Of a DNA stretch of 64,000 nt, positions 10,743 to 20,456 are shown in pieces. Both the position numbers and the translations under genes were made by a program. The notes beneath the pieces are model-generated. The model did not search any database. It was given only the letters and a program-made list of their open reading frames with translations, and had not been told where the DNA came from. The DNA comes from Rhipicephalus microplus (lineage: Eukaryota > Arthropoda > Arachnida > Ixodida > Ixodidae), in contig NC_134703.1 of assembly GCF_043290135.1 (NCBI RefSeq), positions 127,244,005 to 127,308,004 of the forward strand, written 5' to 3'. Within the stretch, counting starts at the first letter, position 1, and the number at the start of each line of letters is the position of its first letter.

Positions 10743-13082
10743 TTACTGCAGCCTATTTATACACGCAAACTTCTTAATCTCATCTGCCCACCTAACCTTC
10801 TGTCTCCCCCTAACCCGCTTCCTTTCTCTGGGAATCCAGTTAGTTACCCTTAATGACCAGCGGTTATCCTGAGTACGCGCTACATGCCCGGCCCATGTCC
10901 ATTTCCTCTTCTTTATTTTGACTATGATATCCTTAACCCCCGTTTGTCCCCTAATCCACTCTGCTCTCTTCTTGTCTCTTAAGGTTACACCTACCATTTT
11001 TCTTTCCATTGCTCGCTGCGTCGTCCTCAATTTAAGCTGAACCCTCTTTGTAAGTCTCCAGGTTTCTGCTCCGTAGCTAAGTACCGGCAAGATACAGCTG
11101 TTATATACCTTCCTCTTGAGGGATGGTGGCAATCTACCTGTCATAATTTGTGAGTGCTTGCCGAATGTGCTCCACCCCATTCTTATTCTTCTAGTTACTT
11201 CAATCTCGTGGTTAGGCTCTGCGGTTATTACCTGCCCTAACTAGACACAGTCTTTTACAACTTGAAGTGCACTATTACCTATCTCGAAGCGCTGCTCTAT
11301 TTCGAGGTTGTCGTACATTACTTCCGTTTTCTGCAGATTATTTATGATCCACCTTTCTGCTCTCCTTGTCTAACTCCGTAATCATTAGTTGCAATTCGTC
11401 CCCTGAGTTACTCAGCAATGCAATGTCATCGGCGAAGCGCAGGTTACTAAGGTACTCTCCATTAACTCTTATCGCTAACTGTTCCTATTCTAGGCTTCTG
11501 AAAACCTTCTCTAAGCACGCGGTAAACAGCATTGGGGAGATTGTGTGCGCCTGCCTTACACCTCTCTTGATTGGTATTCTGTTGCTTTCTTTATGAAGCA
11601 TCCTATGGTAGCAATTGATCCATTGTAGATTTCTTCCAGGATGTTTATATATACTTCATCGACGCCCTGATTCTGCAATCTCTGCATGACGGCTGATATT
11701 TCTACTGAATCAAACGCCTTCTCTTAATTTATGAAGGCTGTGCATAGCAGTTGGTTATATTCTGAGCAATTTTCTATTACATCATTGATAGTGTGAATGC
11801 GGTCGATTGTTGAGTAGCCTGTTCGAAATCCTCCTTATTCCCTTGGTTGATTGAATTCTAATGTTTTCTTTACTCTGTTAGCAATGACTTCTGTAAATGG
11901 CTTGTATACTACAGAAAGCAAGCTGATTGGCCTGTAATTCTTCAAGTCCTTGTCATCTCCTTTCTTATGTATTAAGATGATGTTAACGTTCTTCCAACCT
12001 CTCGTACTCTTCCCGTCAGGAGACACCTCGTAAACAGGATCGCTAGTTTTTCTAACACAATCTGTCCTCCATCTTTCAGCAGATCAGATGTTACGTGATC
12101 CTCACCAGCATCTTTGCCTCTTTGCATGTTTTTCAAAGCTTTTGTGACTTCTATCATTACTGGTCGGGTGTCTTCTGGGTTACAGCTAGTTCTTATAGTA
12201 TTAAGGCCGTGGTTGTCCCGGCGACTGTACAGATCTCTGTAAAACTCCTCCGTTATTTTAACTACCCTATCCATATTTGTAGTTGTTTTGCCTTGTTTGT
12301 CCCTTAGTGCATACATCCGATTTTTGCCTATCTCAAGTTTCCTCTTCACTGCTTTCACGCTTCCTCTGTTTTTCAGAGGGTGCTCGAAGCTCTCCATGTT
12401 ATACCTTCTTACATCGCAAACCTTGCGCCAACTAATCAACTTCGAAATCTTTGCCAGTTCTATTTTGCCTGTTGTACTTGAGACTTATGATTTGACGCTT
12501 CCTAATGAGATTCCTCGTATCCTGGGAAAGCTTGCCATTGTCCTGTCTAACTACCCTGCCTCCAACTTCCACTGCACACTGCGTAATGATACTCGTTAGA
12601 TTATGATTATTTGTATCTACGCTAAGGCTGGGTTCTTCACTAAGAGCCGAGTACCTGTCCTGAAGCAAGACTGAATTCCTGTACTTTCCCTCTCATTGCT
12701 AGCTCATTGATTGGCTTCTTGCGTATCAGTTTCTGTCGTTCCGTCTTCAAGTCTAGGCGAATTCGAGACCGTACCACACTATGGTTGCTGCATCGTACCT
12801 TGCCAACCACTTCCACATCCTGCACGATGCCTGGGTGTCCACTCATTATAAAGTCTATGTCGTTCTTATTTTCGCCATTAGGGGTCCTCCATGTCCATGT
12901 GCGGTTTCGTCGTTTTCGGTAGAAGGTATTCAAAATCCGTAAATTATTGCGTTCTGCGAATTCTACTAGTAGCTTTCCTCTGGCGTTTCTAGTACCGATG
13001 CCATAATATCCTACCGCCTGGTCTCCAGTCTGCTTCTTCCCTACCTTTGCAGTAAAGTCTCCCATCAGTATAGTATACTGTG
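10743..13082 (-). pseudogene. RTE ORF2, endonuclease C-part through C-terminal domain
   Basis: Successive broken frames: MGDFTAKVGKKQTGD and WTWRTPNGENKND (endonuclease), linker 12668-12100, WKNVNIILIHKKGD and [13 protein letters not shown] (RT, about 11950), FDSVE (about 11710), LRFADDIA (about 11425, both aspartates present), then an open 145-codon C-terminal segment (11180-10743) with GKHSQIMTG, YGAETWRLTKR and WAGHVART. Frameshifts lie near 12430, 12020, 11830-11560 and 11340. Family role: endonuclease plus reverse transcriptase. Confidence 0.75.
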
Positions 13083-13232
13083 TGTATCGTGTTGATAAAT
13101 GACGGAGGCAACAGCAGGGTGCAGAACAAGAATGAATCGTTTATTGCATGCGCGTATTTATACCTTGGTAGATGTACACTGCGCATGTGCGGTGCCATAT
13201 TGGTTGTAGGGCAATAACACGTGCCCGATACA
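13083..13232 (-). repeat. 3' LTR of gypsy element (150 bp)
   Basis: Begins TGTATCG and ends CGATACA, a 7-bp terminal inversion with TG...CA ends. On the minus strand it has GGTATAAATA (TATA box) and, 10 bases on, AATAAA, so promoter and polyadenylation signals lie close together, as expected for a short LTR. Confidence 0.85.
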
Positions 13233-13242
13233 TCCTTCTGCC
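13233..13242 (-). promoter_or_regulatory. polypurine tract
   Basis: Minus strand GGCAGAAGGA directly upstream of the 3' LTR, the expected primer position for plus-strand DNA synthesis. The solo LTR target site CGGT lies 3 bases farther upstream. Confidence 0.6.
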
Positions 13243-13245
13243 GGT

Positions 13246-14500
13246 TGTTGTGAAACCTGCCGGTTGTTGCGGTGTTGCGGTTGCTGCGCCTTCGACGACG
13301 TTACGAAGGGAGCCTCAAAATCCCACCGCTGCAACCACTGTTTCGAAAGACGGCGACGCCAACACGGTCCCGAAGGCGCCACTGCTTCGAACTCTGCCGG
13401 AAAGGCCACCAGCCGTTTTGTAGCGTAGGTTTCTCAGCTCGCGACTGCTTCTGCGCAGAGCTGATAGACGAGCGGACGAGACGACGGTGAATTAAACAAG
13501 GTTTATGTACAGCATATATACAGAGGCGTTACAAATTCGTCCCTGGGGCCGACAGAGACGCGAAGAGCCGAGCTCTTCTCTCTAACACATAGCTCTACTC
13601 TCAAATGGGCCTGCTAACACATAGCTCAACTGTCTATCACATAGCTCTCTTTTCTGTCACACAGCTCAACTCTCTATCACATAGCTCTCTTCTCTGACAC
13701 ACATGTCTGCTAACACATAGATCAACTGCGACACACATGTCTGCCCTCCAACAGGGCTGCTAACACACAGCTCTCTGCTCTACCACACAGCTCAACTGGG
13801 ACACACATGTCTGCTCCCACACAGGACTGCTAACACATAGTTCAACTGCGACACACATATCTGCTAACACATAGCTCAACTGCGACACACATATCTGCTA
13901 ACACATAGCTCAACTGCGACACAAATGTCTGCTAACACATAGCTCAACTGCGACACAAATGTCTGCTAACACATAGCTCAACTGCGACACGTATGTCTGC
14001 TAACACATAGCTCAACTGCGACACGTATGTCTGCTAACACATAGCTCAACTGCGACACGTATGTCTGCTCTCCAACAAATCTGCTGCTCGCGACGTGCCG
14101 CAGGGCTTCTTTTATATGCACCGGGTGGATTCTTCGAATAACAAAATGTCCAACCAGAAGCGCCGCTGGTCGTGAGGCCAGAATCCTCCAATGAGGTCGC
14201 CGCTGGGCCGCGTCCTTCTTTCTCATCGAATCTGGAGAGGCTGCGCTGCAGGTGGCTGCACCCAAGGACGAGTGACGTCACCAGGAATTGCGTCAGACCC
14301 GCCAGACAGGACGACGCCGGTTGTTTACTAAACGGGCTCTCGGGCTGAGGTGACTCACTGCACGTGCGCGCCAGAAAGGCGCCGTCGCGTGATGACGCCG
14401 TTGAGCTGTTGATCGCGTCAGGTGGGCTCGCGTGCTGGCCTTGACACAGATTGCTTTTCTCAGAGGCACGGACGTTCGCTGTGGACTCGCAGGCATAACA
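13246..14500 (-). mobile_element. solo LTR nested in gypsy 3' region
   Basis: Starts TGTTG and ends CATAACA, the same ends as the 861-bp LTRs at 19584 and 24041. It shares their AAACAAGGTTTATG block (13496-13506) in the same orientation. The 4-bp duplication CGGT flanks it at 13242-13245 and 14501-14504. No internal region is left, so it is a solo LTR left by LTR-LTR recombination. It contains a 34-bp minisatellite and a CpG-rich half (14090-14500). Orientation is inferred from the related full element. Confidence 0.75.
13590..14067. repeat. 34-bp minisatellite within solo LTR
   Basis: Tandem copies of a 34-bp unit, CTGCTAACACATAGCTCAAC plus TGCGACAC and a variable end. The copies from 13827 to 14067 are nearly perfect; those from 13590 to 13826 are scrambled and shortened. 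Variant ends occur as neighbouring groups (two CACATATCT, two CAAATGTCT, three CGTATGTCT). Confidence 0.85.
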
Positions 14501-14651
14501 CGGTGCAAAAGTTTGACAAAAGAGTTCATACTAGCTGCTGAAAGTTTGCATTGTGCGCAAGGCGCTCAGGTGGCTTGACTGAGCGTGTTGACCTTCTCGG
14601 AGCTGGATTCGACGCGCAGGCATGCGCTGCTGCAGTTTGCGCAGTTGAGAC

Positions 14652-16691
14652 TTAAGCCTTGATAACTGGAGACTGCTCATGACGAGGTAGCATGCAGGCT
14701 TCCTGTGCCAAATCTGTAGAGCCACTGGAGGCTGCCTCATCACTGGAGGCTGGCAACTCTGTAGGTCCTCTGGAGGCAGTCGCAGCTGGACAAGATGGCG
14801 TAGAAGGCGCGGTACATTCTTCGTCACTTGACTCGGGACTATAGTCCTCACTTGTGCAAAGTAGGTGAGGTCGGTTGCGTCTGAGCGCGATGCGAGGTCC
14901 TGCTTGCACGATGTAAGACCTCGGGCCAGCTGTGTTGACAATCCTGCCCATACGCGACCAAGCATTGTCCCGTGTTCGAACTATAGTACCTTGCGTCAAA
15001 GGTGGAGTCGATCGTCCTTCCTTTAGTTGCGGGTGCTTTCTCAATTCCCTTTTGGCGACTTCGTTAAAATCAGGAATGTTACTTCTGAAGCGCCTGCCTT
15101 GCAGTAACTCTGCTGGTGATCGTCCATCTTCTAAAGGTGATGATTGATAGGCTAACAGACCTAACCAGAAGTCCCTCCTTGAGTCGGCGCATTTTTTCAG
15201 GATACGCTTGACTATTTGGACGCCTTTCTCCACCAGTCCGTTGAATTGGGGGTAGCCCGGGCTTGATGTGACGTGTACGAAGTCGTACTGTTTCGCGAAG
15301 AGCGCGAACTCGTAATTGGCGAATTGTGGGCCATTGTTCGTGCATACTGCAACCGGAGCTCCTTGGCGGGAAAAGATAGCACTGAGAGCCTCTACTGTGG
15401 TCCTTTCCGTTGTGTTACATAGTTGCTCGACTTCTGCGAAATTTGAAAGAGCATAAAACACAACGACATATGATCGCCCGGCATACTGAAATATGTCTGC
15501 ACCAACCCTATACCATGGGCATGCTGGAGTTTTGCGCAACAGCAGATGCTCTTGCGGTTGCTTGTAGGCGTATTTCTTGCAAGTGGGACCGCTCTGAATA
15601 AGCTGAGTTATGTCACTGTTAAGTCCTGGCCAAAAAATCAGACTTCTGGCTCTTGCTTTGCACTTGCGCAATCCGAGATGGCCGGCGTGAACTCTGTCTA
15701 GGATTTCGCACCGCATGCTTCTCGGTACCACGACTGTGCTGTCCTTCAACAAAACTCCACTCACGACTGTCAAGTCCGCGGAAAATGGCTTTAATTCACC
15801 TTGTACATCTTCACCAGCAGTTACCTTGCCGATGACTGCATTCAAGTAGTCGTCCTGGGCAGATGCGTTGGCTAGTTTGCGGCGCGTATTTTCGGTGACC
15901 ATTGCGTCCATGAGTTGAACGGCATGAACGTTGACGTCCTCCGTTGCCCCAGTGTTGTCATTTCCAATTGATGGGGAGGCTCGTGACAGCATATCTGCCA
16001 GTACAAGATCTTTTCCTGGGACGAACTGCAAAGAATAGTATTTCATAAGCCTCAGAAAAAATCTCTGCAAGCGCGGGGGCATGTCAGAAATTTCCTTGGT
16101 TGCTATTAAAATTAATGGTTTGTGATCGGTTTCGATGATGAATTTCTGGCCGTACACGAATTTATAGAACTTTTCGCACCCAAAAACAATGCCTAGTGCC
16201 TCGTTCTCAATTTGTGCATACCGTTGTTCAGCTTCCGTCAGGACACGGGAAGCGTAAGCAACTGGTCGCCAGCAGTTGTCCGCCTGACACTGCAGAAGCG
16301 CTGCACGTACATCGCATGTTATCTTAATTGCCTTTCTGGGATCAAAGATGGCTAGCACTGGCATTGAAGTTAAGATGTGAGTGACTGCTTTCCATTCTTT
16401 TGCGTGGTTTTCAGTCCACTGAAAAATGTGATTGGACTTGATAAGATCACGCAGTAGCGTAGTTCTTCCCGACAGGTGTGGGACGTACTTGCCAAAGTGG
16501 TTTAGTACCCCGAGCATGCACTGAACATGGGTCTTCGATTCTGGCGGCGGCACATTCCTCAAACTTTGAATGAGCTTCGGACTGGGCGAAATGCCTTTCC
16601 GACTGATCACGTCACCCAAGAACTCTATTTCTGTCAACCCAAATTCACATTTTTGTGCGTTTGGCGTCAAGCCAGATTTCTCAGCCGCCTG
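14652..16691 (-). pseudogene. pol: gypsy pol: RT thumb, RNase H, integrase
   Basis: Open for about 680 codons after an in-frame TAG at 16692. It covers the RT end, RNase H (CDVRAALLQ, ENEALGIVFG, TDHKPL), and then integrase. Integrase shows its zinc-binding region (VHAGHLG...TCKKYA) and the catalytic core (GADIF, CTNNGPQF, NGLVEKG). Two key positions are lost: the second catalytic Asp is Asn in CTNNGPQF, and the second Cys of the zinc site is Tyr. The RNase H first active-site block is also shortened. The C-terminal tail is Ser/Pro-rich. A working family member would cleave primer RNA and insert the cDNA. This copy should not. Confidence 0.8.
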
Positions 16692-17400
16692 CTAAACTGC
16701 CGCCAGTCTATCATCGTGCTCAGTTTTCGTTTTGCCGCGCACTAGGATGTCATCGATGTAAATATGAACGCCTGGCAAACCGTCAAAAACCTGGATCATT
16801 GTCTGCTGAAAAACTTCCGGTGCAGATGAAATGCCGAAAGGCAACCGAAGATACCTGTATCGGCCGAATGGGGTTGCAAAAGTGCATATCTTGGATGTTC
16901 GCTCGTCTAAAGGAATCTGGTGAAACCCGGAGTTCGCGTCCAATCTGCTAAAGTACGCAGCACCAGCAAGTTCTGCTTCGATATCTTCCCGTTTGGGAAG
17001 CTGATAATGCTGCCTCTTGATATGTTCATTGATGCGCCTCGGATCCATACATACTCTTAGACTATACGGTCTTTCTTCTGCACCAAAACCAAAGGACTCA
17101 CCCAGTCTGTTGGGGCGGTTTGCTTCTTGATAATCTCAGCACGCTCCATTCTTGCAAGCTCCTCACGAAGTGGCTGACGTAATGCGAGCGGCATGCGGCG
17201 TGCTGGCTGGACGAAAGGCACTGTTCCTGGTTTCAGCACCATGCTGTACGGCTGCTTGAGACATCCGAACCCCTGAAAGACGTGCTTGAAGTCGTATAGT
17301 ACATCATGCTCGTGGAAAACGTCAACTATGCCTACAGTACGTTGAAAAAGACCCAAACTTTCACTAGCGTCCAAGCCAAGTATGGCCTGACCACGCTTTA
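16692..17400 (-). pseudogene. pol: gypsy pol: reverse transcriptase core
   Basis: Two frames, 17374-17057 and 17048-16692, are separated by a frameshift near 17065. They contain the RT entry block (KPGTVPFVQPARRMPLALR), VSPLVLVQKKD, MDPRRINEH, FSRLDANSGFHQI, the FGRYRYLRLPFGISSAP block and the catalytic YIDD. The catalytic aspartates are present, but the frameshift and the TAG at 16692 stop translation. A further frameshift near 17400 separates it from gag-protease. Confidence 0.8.
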
Positions 17401-18459
17401 CAACGAAGAAAGTGATATTTTAGTTGTCTCTCCAATAGCGACACTTTGTGACGTCCTGCCGAAATTCTTGATCTCTCCTCCATTGTATGCTCGAAGTACT
17501 GAATTTGAGGGCTTCAACTGACATTCTGTTACCATCTTTCGGTACACAGCAAAAGGTAGGACGTTAGCCTGGGAGCCGGTGTCAACCTTAAACAGTACTT
17601 CTTGATTGGCAACATGTGGCGTTACTTTCCAATCCTTGCCTCTTCTGCTCTCATTACCTACTTGAATGATTTCGAAGGTGTCGACACCTTGCTCGGTTAC
17701 TTCCCTTACTTCGTCCTTGCCTATATGTGTCGGGCAGCACACTGCGAAATGATGAAGCCTATTGCAAAAGTTGCATCGCTTTCCATAAGCGAAACACTGG
17801 CGTGGTTTGCGCTGGCGGTTACACTCCGTACACCAATAATCGCTGCCTTGACGCCGATTGTCTATTCTATACTTCGTTGCTGTCCTTTTTGCGATAGCGT
17901 CTATCACATTGTTGCCTTCGGGCCAGACTACCTTGCCTTGCGTCAAAGCTTCTGCAACTTTGCACATTTCTTCCGCTTTCTGCAGCATTAGGTTCTTTTC
18001 CTGAAGCAATTTCTCCCGAAGTTTTGGATCGTTAGTGCCAAACACTAGCTGGTCTCTCACCAATAAATCTTTTGAAACAACAAAGTTGCACTGTTCTGCC
18101 TGCTTCTTAAGGTCGCGAAGAATTTTTTCAAACTGCTCTCCCTCAGCTTGGTTCCTCAAGCGAAACAAGTATCGTTCATGAACTTCATTTCCCACCTCAG
18201 AGCAGTAGGCTTCAAACTTTCGCACGACGGTTCCGTAGTCTTCCCGGTTTTCTCCGTCCACGAACTGGAAGGTGTTGAACGCGTCAAGGGCGTCGTCTCC
18301 GGCAACGCTGAGCAGGAGGGCTGCTTTCGACGATTCGGTCCTGGGATGTTCTTACGACGCTGTCGCCTGGAGAAACAAGTCAAATTTTTGCTTAAAGCGT
18401 TTCCAGTTCGAAGCCAGGTTACCCGTCAGCTGCAAGGGTTCCGGGGGCCTTAGTTCCAT
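17398..18459 (-). pseudogene. gag: gypsy gag-protease
   Basis: Start at 18459 (MELRPPEP). One in-frame TAA near 18350 splits an otherwise continuous frame that ends at 17398. It shows gag-type helices (WKRFKQKFDLFLQATAS, then residues around 18261-17900), a cysteine-rich zinc-knuckle region (CFAYGKRCNFCNRLHHFAVCC-like, with the pattern altered) at about 17780, and an aspartic protease catalytic DTGSQ at about 17580. Gag packages RNA and protease matures the polyprotein. The premature stop and the downstream frameshift make it non-functional. Confidence 0.8.
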
Positions 18460-18485
18460 CACCGCTTCTTCGATGGCCGCACGGC

Positions 18486-18502
18486 TCCCACTTCTGACAC
18501 CA
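18486..18502 (-). promoter_or_regulatory. primer-binding site, tRNA-Leu type
   Basis: Minus strand TGGTGTCAGAAGTGGGA lies directly next to the 5' LTR. It is complementary to the 3' end of a eukaryotic tRNA-Leu (TCCCACTTCTGACA plus CCA), recalled from known tRNA-Leu genes. It fixes the element's orientation. Confidence 0.75.
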
Positions 18503-18654
18503 TGTATCGTGTTGATAAAAGATGGAGGCAACAGCAGGGTGCAGAACAAGAATGAATCGTTTTATTGCATGCGCCGTATTTATACCTTGGTAGATGTACA
18601 CTGCGCATATGTGGTGCCGTATCGGTTGTAGGGAAATAAGACGTGCCCGATACA
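18503..18654 (-). repeat. 5' LTR of gypsy element (152 bp)
   Basis: Same TG...CA ends, TATAAATA and AATAAA as the 3' LTR. Differs from it at 8 positions and by two one-base indels. Confidence 0.85.
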
Positions 18655-18659
18655 CTGTG

Positions 18660-19230
18660 TTTTTACCTTAGTCATTGCCGATTTCACGTCTTCGTAGAAG
18701 CTTTCAACTGAAGCGTAATCATGGCTGGATGTAGGCGCGTAAGCCTGTACCACCTTCATCTTGTATCTCTCATTCAGTTTATTTACAATACCTACCACCC
18801 GTTCATTAATGCTATAGTATTCCTCTATGTTCCCAGCTATGTTTCTGTGAATTAGGAGCCCCACTCCCAGTTCTATTCTGTCAGCCAAGCCCCGGTAGGA
18901 AAGGACGTGCCCATTCTGTAGCACCGTATAAGCCTCATCTGGCCTCCTAACCTCATTGAGCCCTATTACATCCCATTTAACACCCTCTAGCTCCTCGAAC
19001 AGTACAGCCAGACATCCCTCGCTAGTTAAGGTTCTAGCGTTAAACCTTGCCAAGTTCAGGTTCCCATGGCCGCCTGCTCGGATCCAGAGATTCTTAGCAC
19101 CCTCTGCTGTGTTGCAGATCTGACCACCGCCATGATCAGTTGCTTCGCAGATGCTGGGGACTGAGGGCCGTGAGTTAATTGACGTATGCATGTGGGAGGT
19201 AGTGACTAGATACTGCACCAGGGTGGCCAA
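18660..19230 (-). pseudogene. RTE ORF2, N-terminal endonuclease part
   Basis: Open frame from 19230 with NLARFNARTLTSEG, WDVIGLNEVRRPDE, LGVGLLIHRN and VQAYAPTSSHD, the first half of an apurinic-type endonuclease including the catalytic Asn and Glu (LNEVR). It stops where the gypsy element was inserted (18655-18659 duplication); the rest of the domain resumes at 13082 on the other side. Confidence 0.8.
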
Positions 19231-19330
19231 TCCTTCTCTGGTGAGGGAGTGCGTTACCGGTGGGGGTCACCGGTGAGGCCGAGCCCCAGGCCTCTTAATG
19301 CAATTCCATCACCACGCGGATTTTTTTTTT

Positions 19331-19417
19331 CGGTTGAGAACTGCGCAGCGCCGAGGTTTGAATGACGGACCTTTTGCATGCGAGGCGGATGTTCTAACCA
19401 CTACGCCATCGCCGCAC
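19331..19417 (-). promoter_or_regulatory. tRNA-like 5' head of the RTE LINE
   Basis: From 19417 on the minus strand: GTGCGGCGATGGCGTAGTGG includes the A-box TGGCGTAGTGG, then CCGCCTCGCATGC like an anticodon arm, and a weak B-box ATTCAAACC. An A10 run (19330-19321) follows before the LINE 5' UTR. The 10-bp target duplication lies outside this head, so it moved as part of the unit. It could supply a Pol III promoter (inference). Confidence 0.6.
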
Positions 19418-19496
19418 CATTTTCCTTAACGCTCTCGAAATAAATTTTGCGGTGTCTGTTCATGCCATTGGTTGGTTCATTTGAACCCGACGTGAC

Positions 19497-19498
<2 letters not shown>

Positions 19499-19583
<85 letters not shown>
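19499..19583. repeat. (TA)n microsatellite
   Basis: About 42 TA units ending exactly at the start of the 861-bp LTR; half of the target array of the gag-only element. Confidence 0.95.
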
Positions 19584-19588
<5 letters not shown>

Positions 19589-20444
19589 CGATCCCACCGC
19601 TGCCACCAGTTGTTGTAACTCGGGTTGCTGAGTCGTATCCCACCTCCTGATCACCAGTTGTTGTGATCCCGGGGTGCTGTGGTAGCGTGGTGTAGCTTCG
19701 GGTTGAGGAAACGACCGCTTACAAGATGGGGATACGAAAAACAAACAAGGTTTATGGCACTATTTACAAATATTTACAACATGAGGTTAAGAGTTCACAA
19801 ACCACGAGCGTGGTGGTTAAACCTTTTCTTGGTTCAGAGCCTTCACAAACTACGAACGTGGTGGTTGAACCTTTAGTTGGTTCAGAGCGACGTCCTGCAC
19901 TCTGCGGCGCCGTTATAAGTCCTCTCGGGCTCCTCTTTCTTCAGTGGAACACCAATCACATACACACACAACAGGTGAGGGGTACGAGCAGGCACGGCGC
20001 ACGTGAACAGCCAATTTCGAGTCAAGATCACTGCACTTAAAGGTGGCGCCAGAGGGGCTCTTGCTCGTCGTGTGTGTCACTGGTCGAGGGGTCCCAAGCT
20101 TCGGACAGCAGACATCAAACGGTCCGCCAAACGGTCCGCTCAATTAGCCGGGCACTTTGTGGCGGCGGTCGCCGTTTCTTCAAAGGAATACGCTCTTTGT
20201 TGTCCCCTCCGGAACGGCTTACAGCTTCGTGGCGACAGGACGTCTCATCCGCCGGCTAGCAGGGACAATAGCTGGCGAGCATAGACATTCGGCGAGTCGG
20301 CTACTTGTTTGGGGATTAAAAGAGTGCCGCTCCCCCGTCATCTCTGGACGCTGGTTCCGAGAATACTGGAGTTCCAGGCGTGGGAACGCGGCCCGGCTAC
20401 GCTTCTCAGCGACAGCATGGCGCCTGCTGACGCCGGTCATAACA
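19584..20444 (-). repeat. 3' LTR, 861 bp
   Basis: Identical by eye to 24041-24901. Contains a two-copy 48-bp direct repeat (19794-19841, 19842-19889). Short frames inside it occur identically in both LTRs and are not genes. Confidence 0.9.
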
Positions 20445-20456
20445 GCTTCCCCCTCG
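20445..20456 (-). promoter_or_regulatory. polypurine tract
   Basis: Minus strand CGAGGGGGAAGC directly upstream of the 3' LTR. It sets the element's orientation as minus. Confidence 0.7.

Larger units (their letters stand above)
13083..18654 (-). mobile_element. Ty3/gypsy-type LTR retrotransposon, dead, nested
   Basis: Complete element: LTRs 13083-13232 and 18503-18654, 5-bp duplication CTGTG (13078-13082 / 18655-18659), primer site, gag with zinc knuckle, protease DTG, RT, RNase H, integrase and a polypurine tract. The order protease-RT-RNase H-integrase defines Ty3/gypsy. The CCHC knuckle and short LTRs suggest a Mag-like lineage, which I could not confirm. The LTRs differ by 8 substitutions and 2 one-base indels, so it is not a fresh insertion. 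It interrupts the RTE endonuclease. A solo LTR (13246-14500) sits within its 3' end. Confidence 0.85.
10624..19417 (-). mobile_element. RTE-type LINE with tRNA-like 5' head, split by LTR element
   Basis: A 10-bp duplication CATTTTCCTT at 10614-10623 and 19418-19427 bounds the unit. On the minus strand it runs tRNA-like head (19417-19331), A10, 5' UTR, endonuclease start (19230-18660), a foreign 5.6-kb LTR element, endonuclease end (13082-12640), RT (12668-11180), C-terminal domain (11180-10743) and a (TGA)n tail (10676-10624). Without the insertion it is about 3.2 kb, near full length for an RTE. ORF2 has several frameshifts, so it is inactive, but the catalytic FADD box is retained (complement of about 11425). 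Confidence 0.8.

Noticed and set aside
13590..14067. CRISPR-like regularly spaced repeats
   Set aside because: Contiguous 34-bp tandem repeats without unique spacers, inside a eukaryotic LTR.
19331..19417. Functional tRNA gene (Ala-like anticodon CGC)
   Set aside because: Stems do not pair fully, the B-box is degenerate and it lies within the transposed LINE unit.
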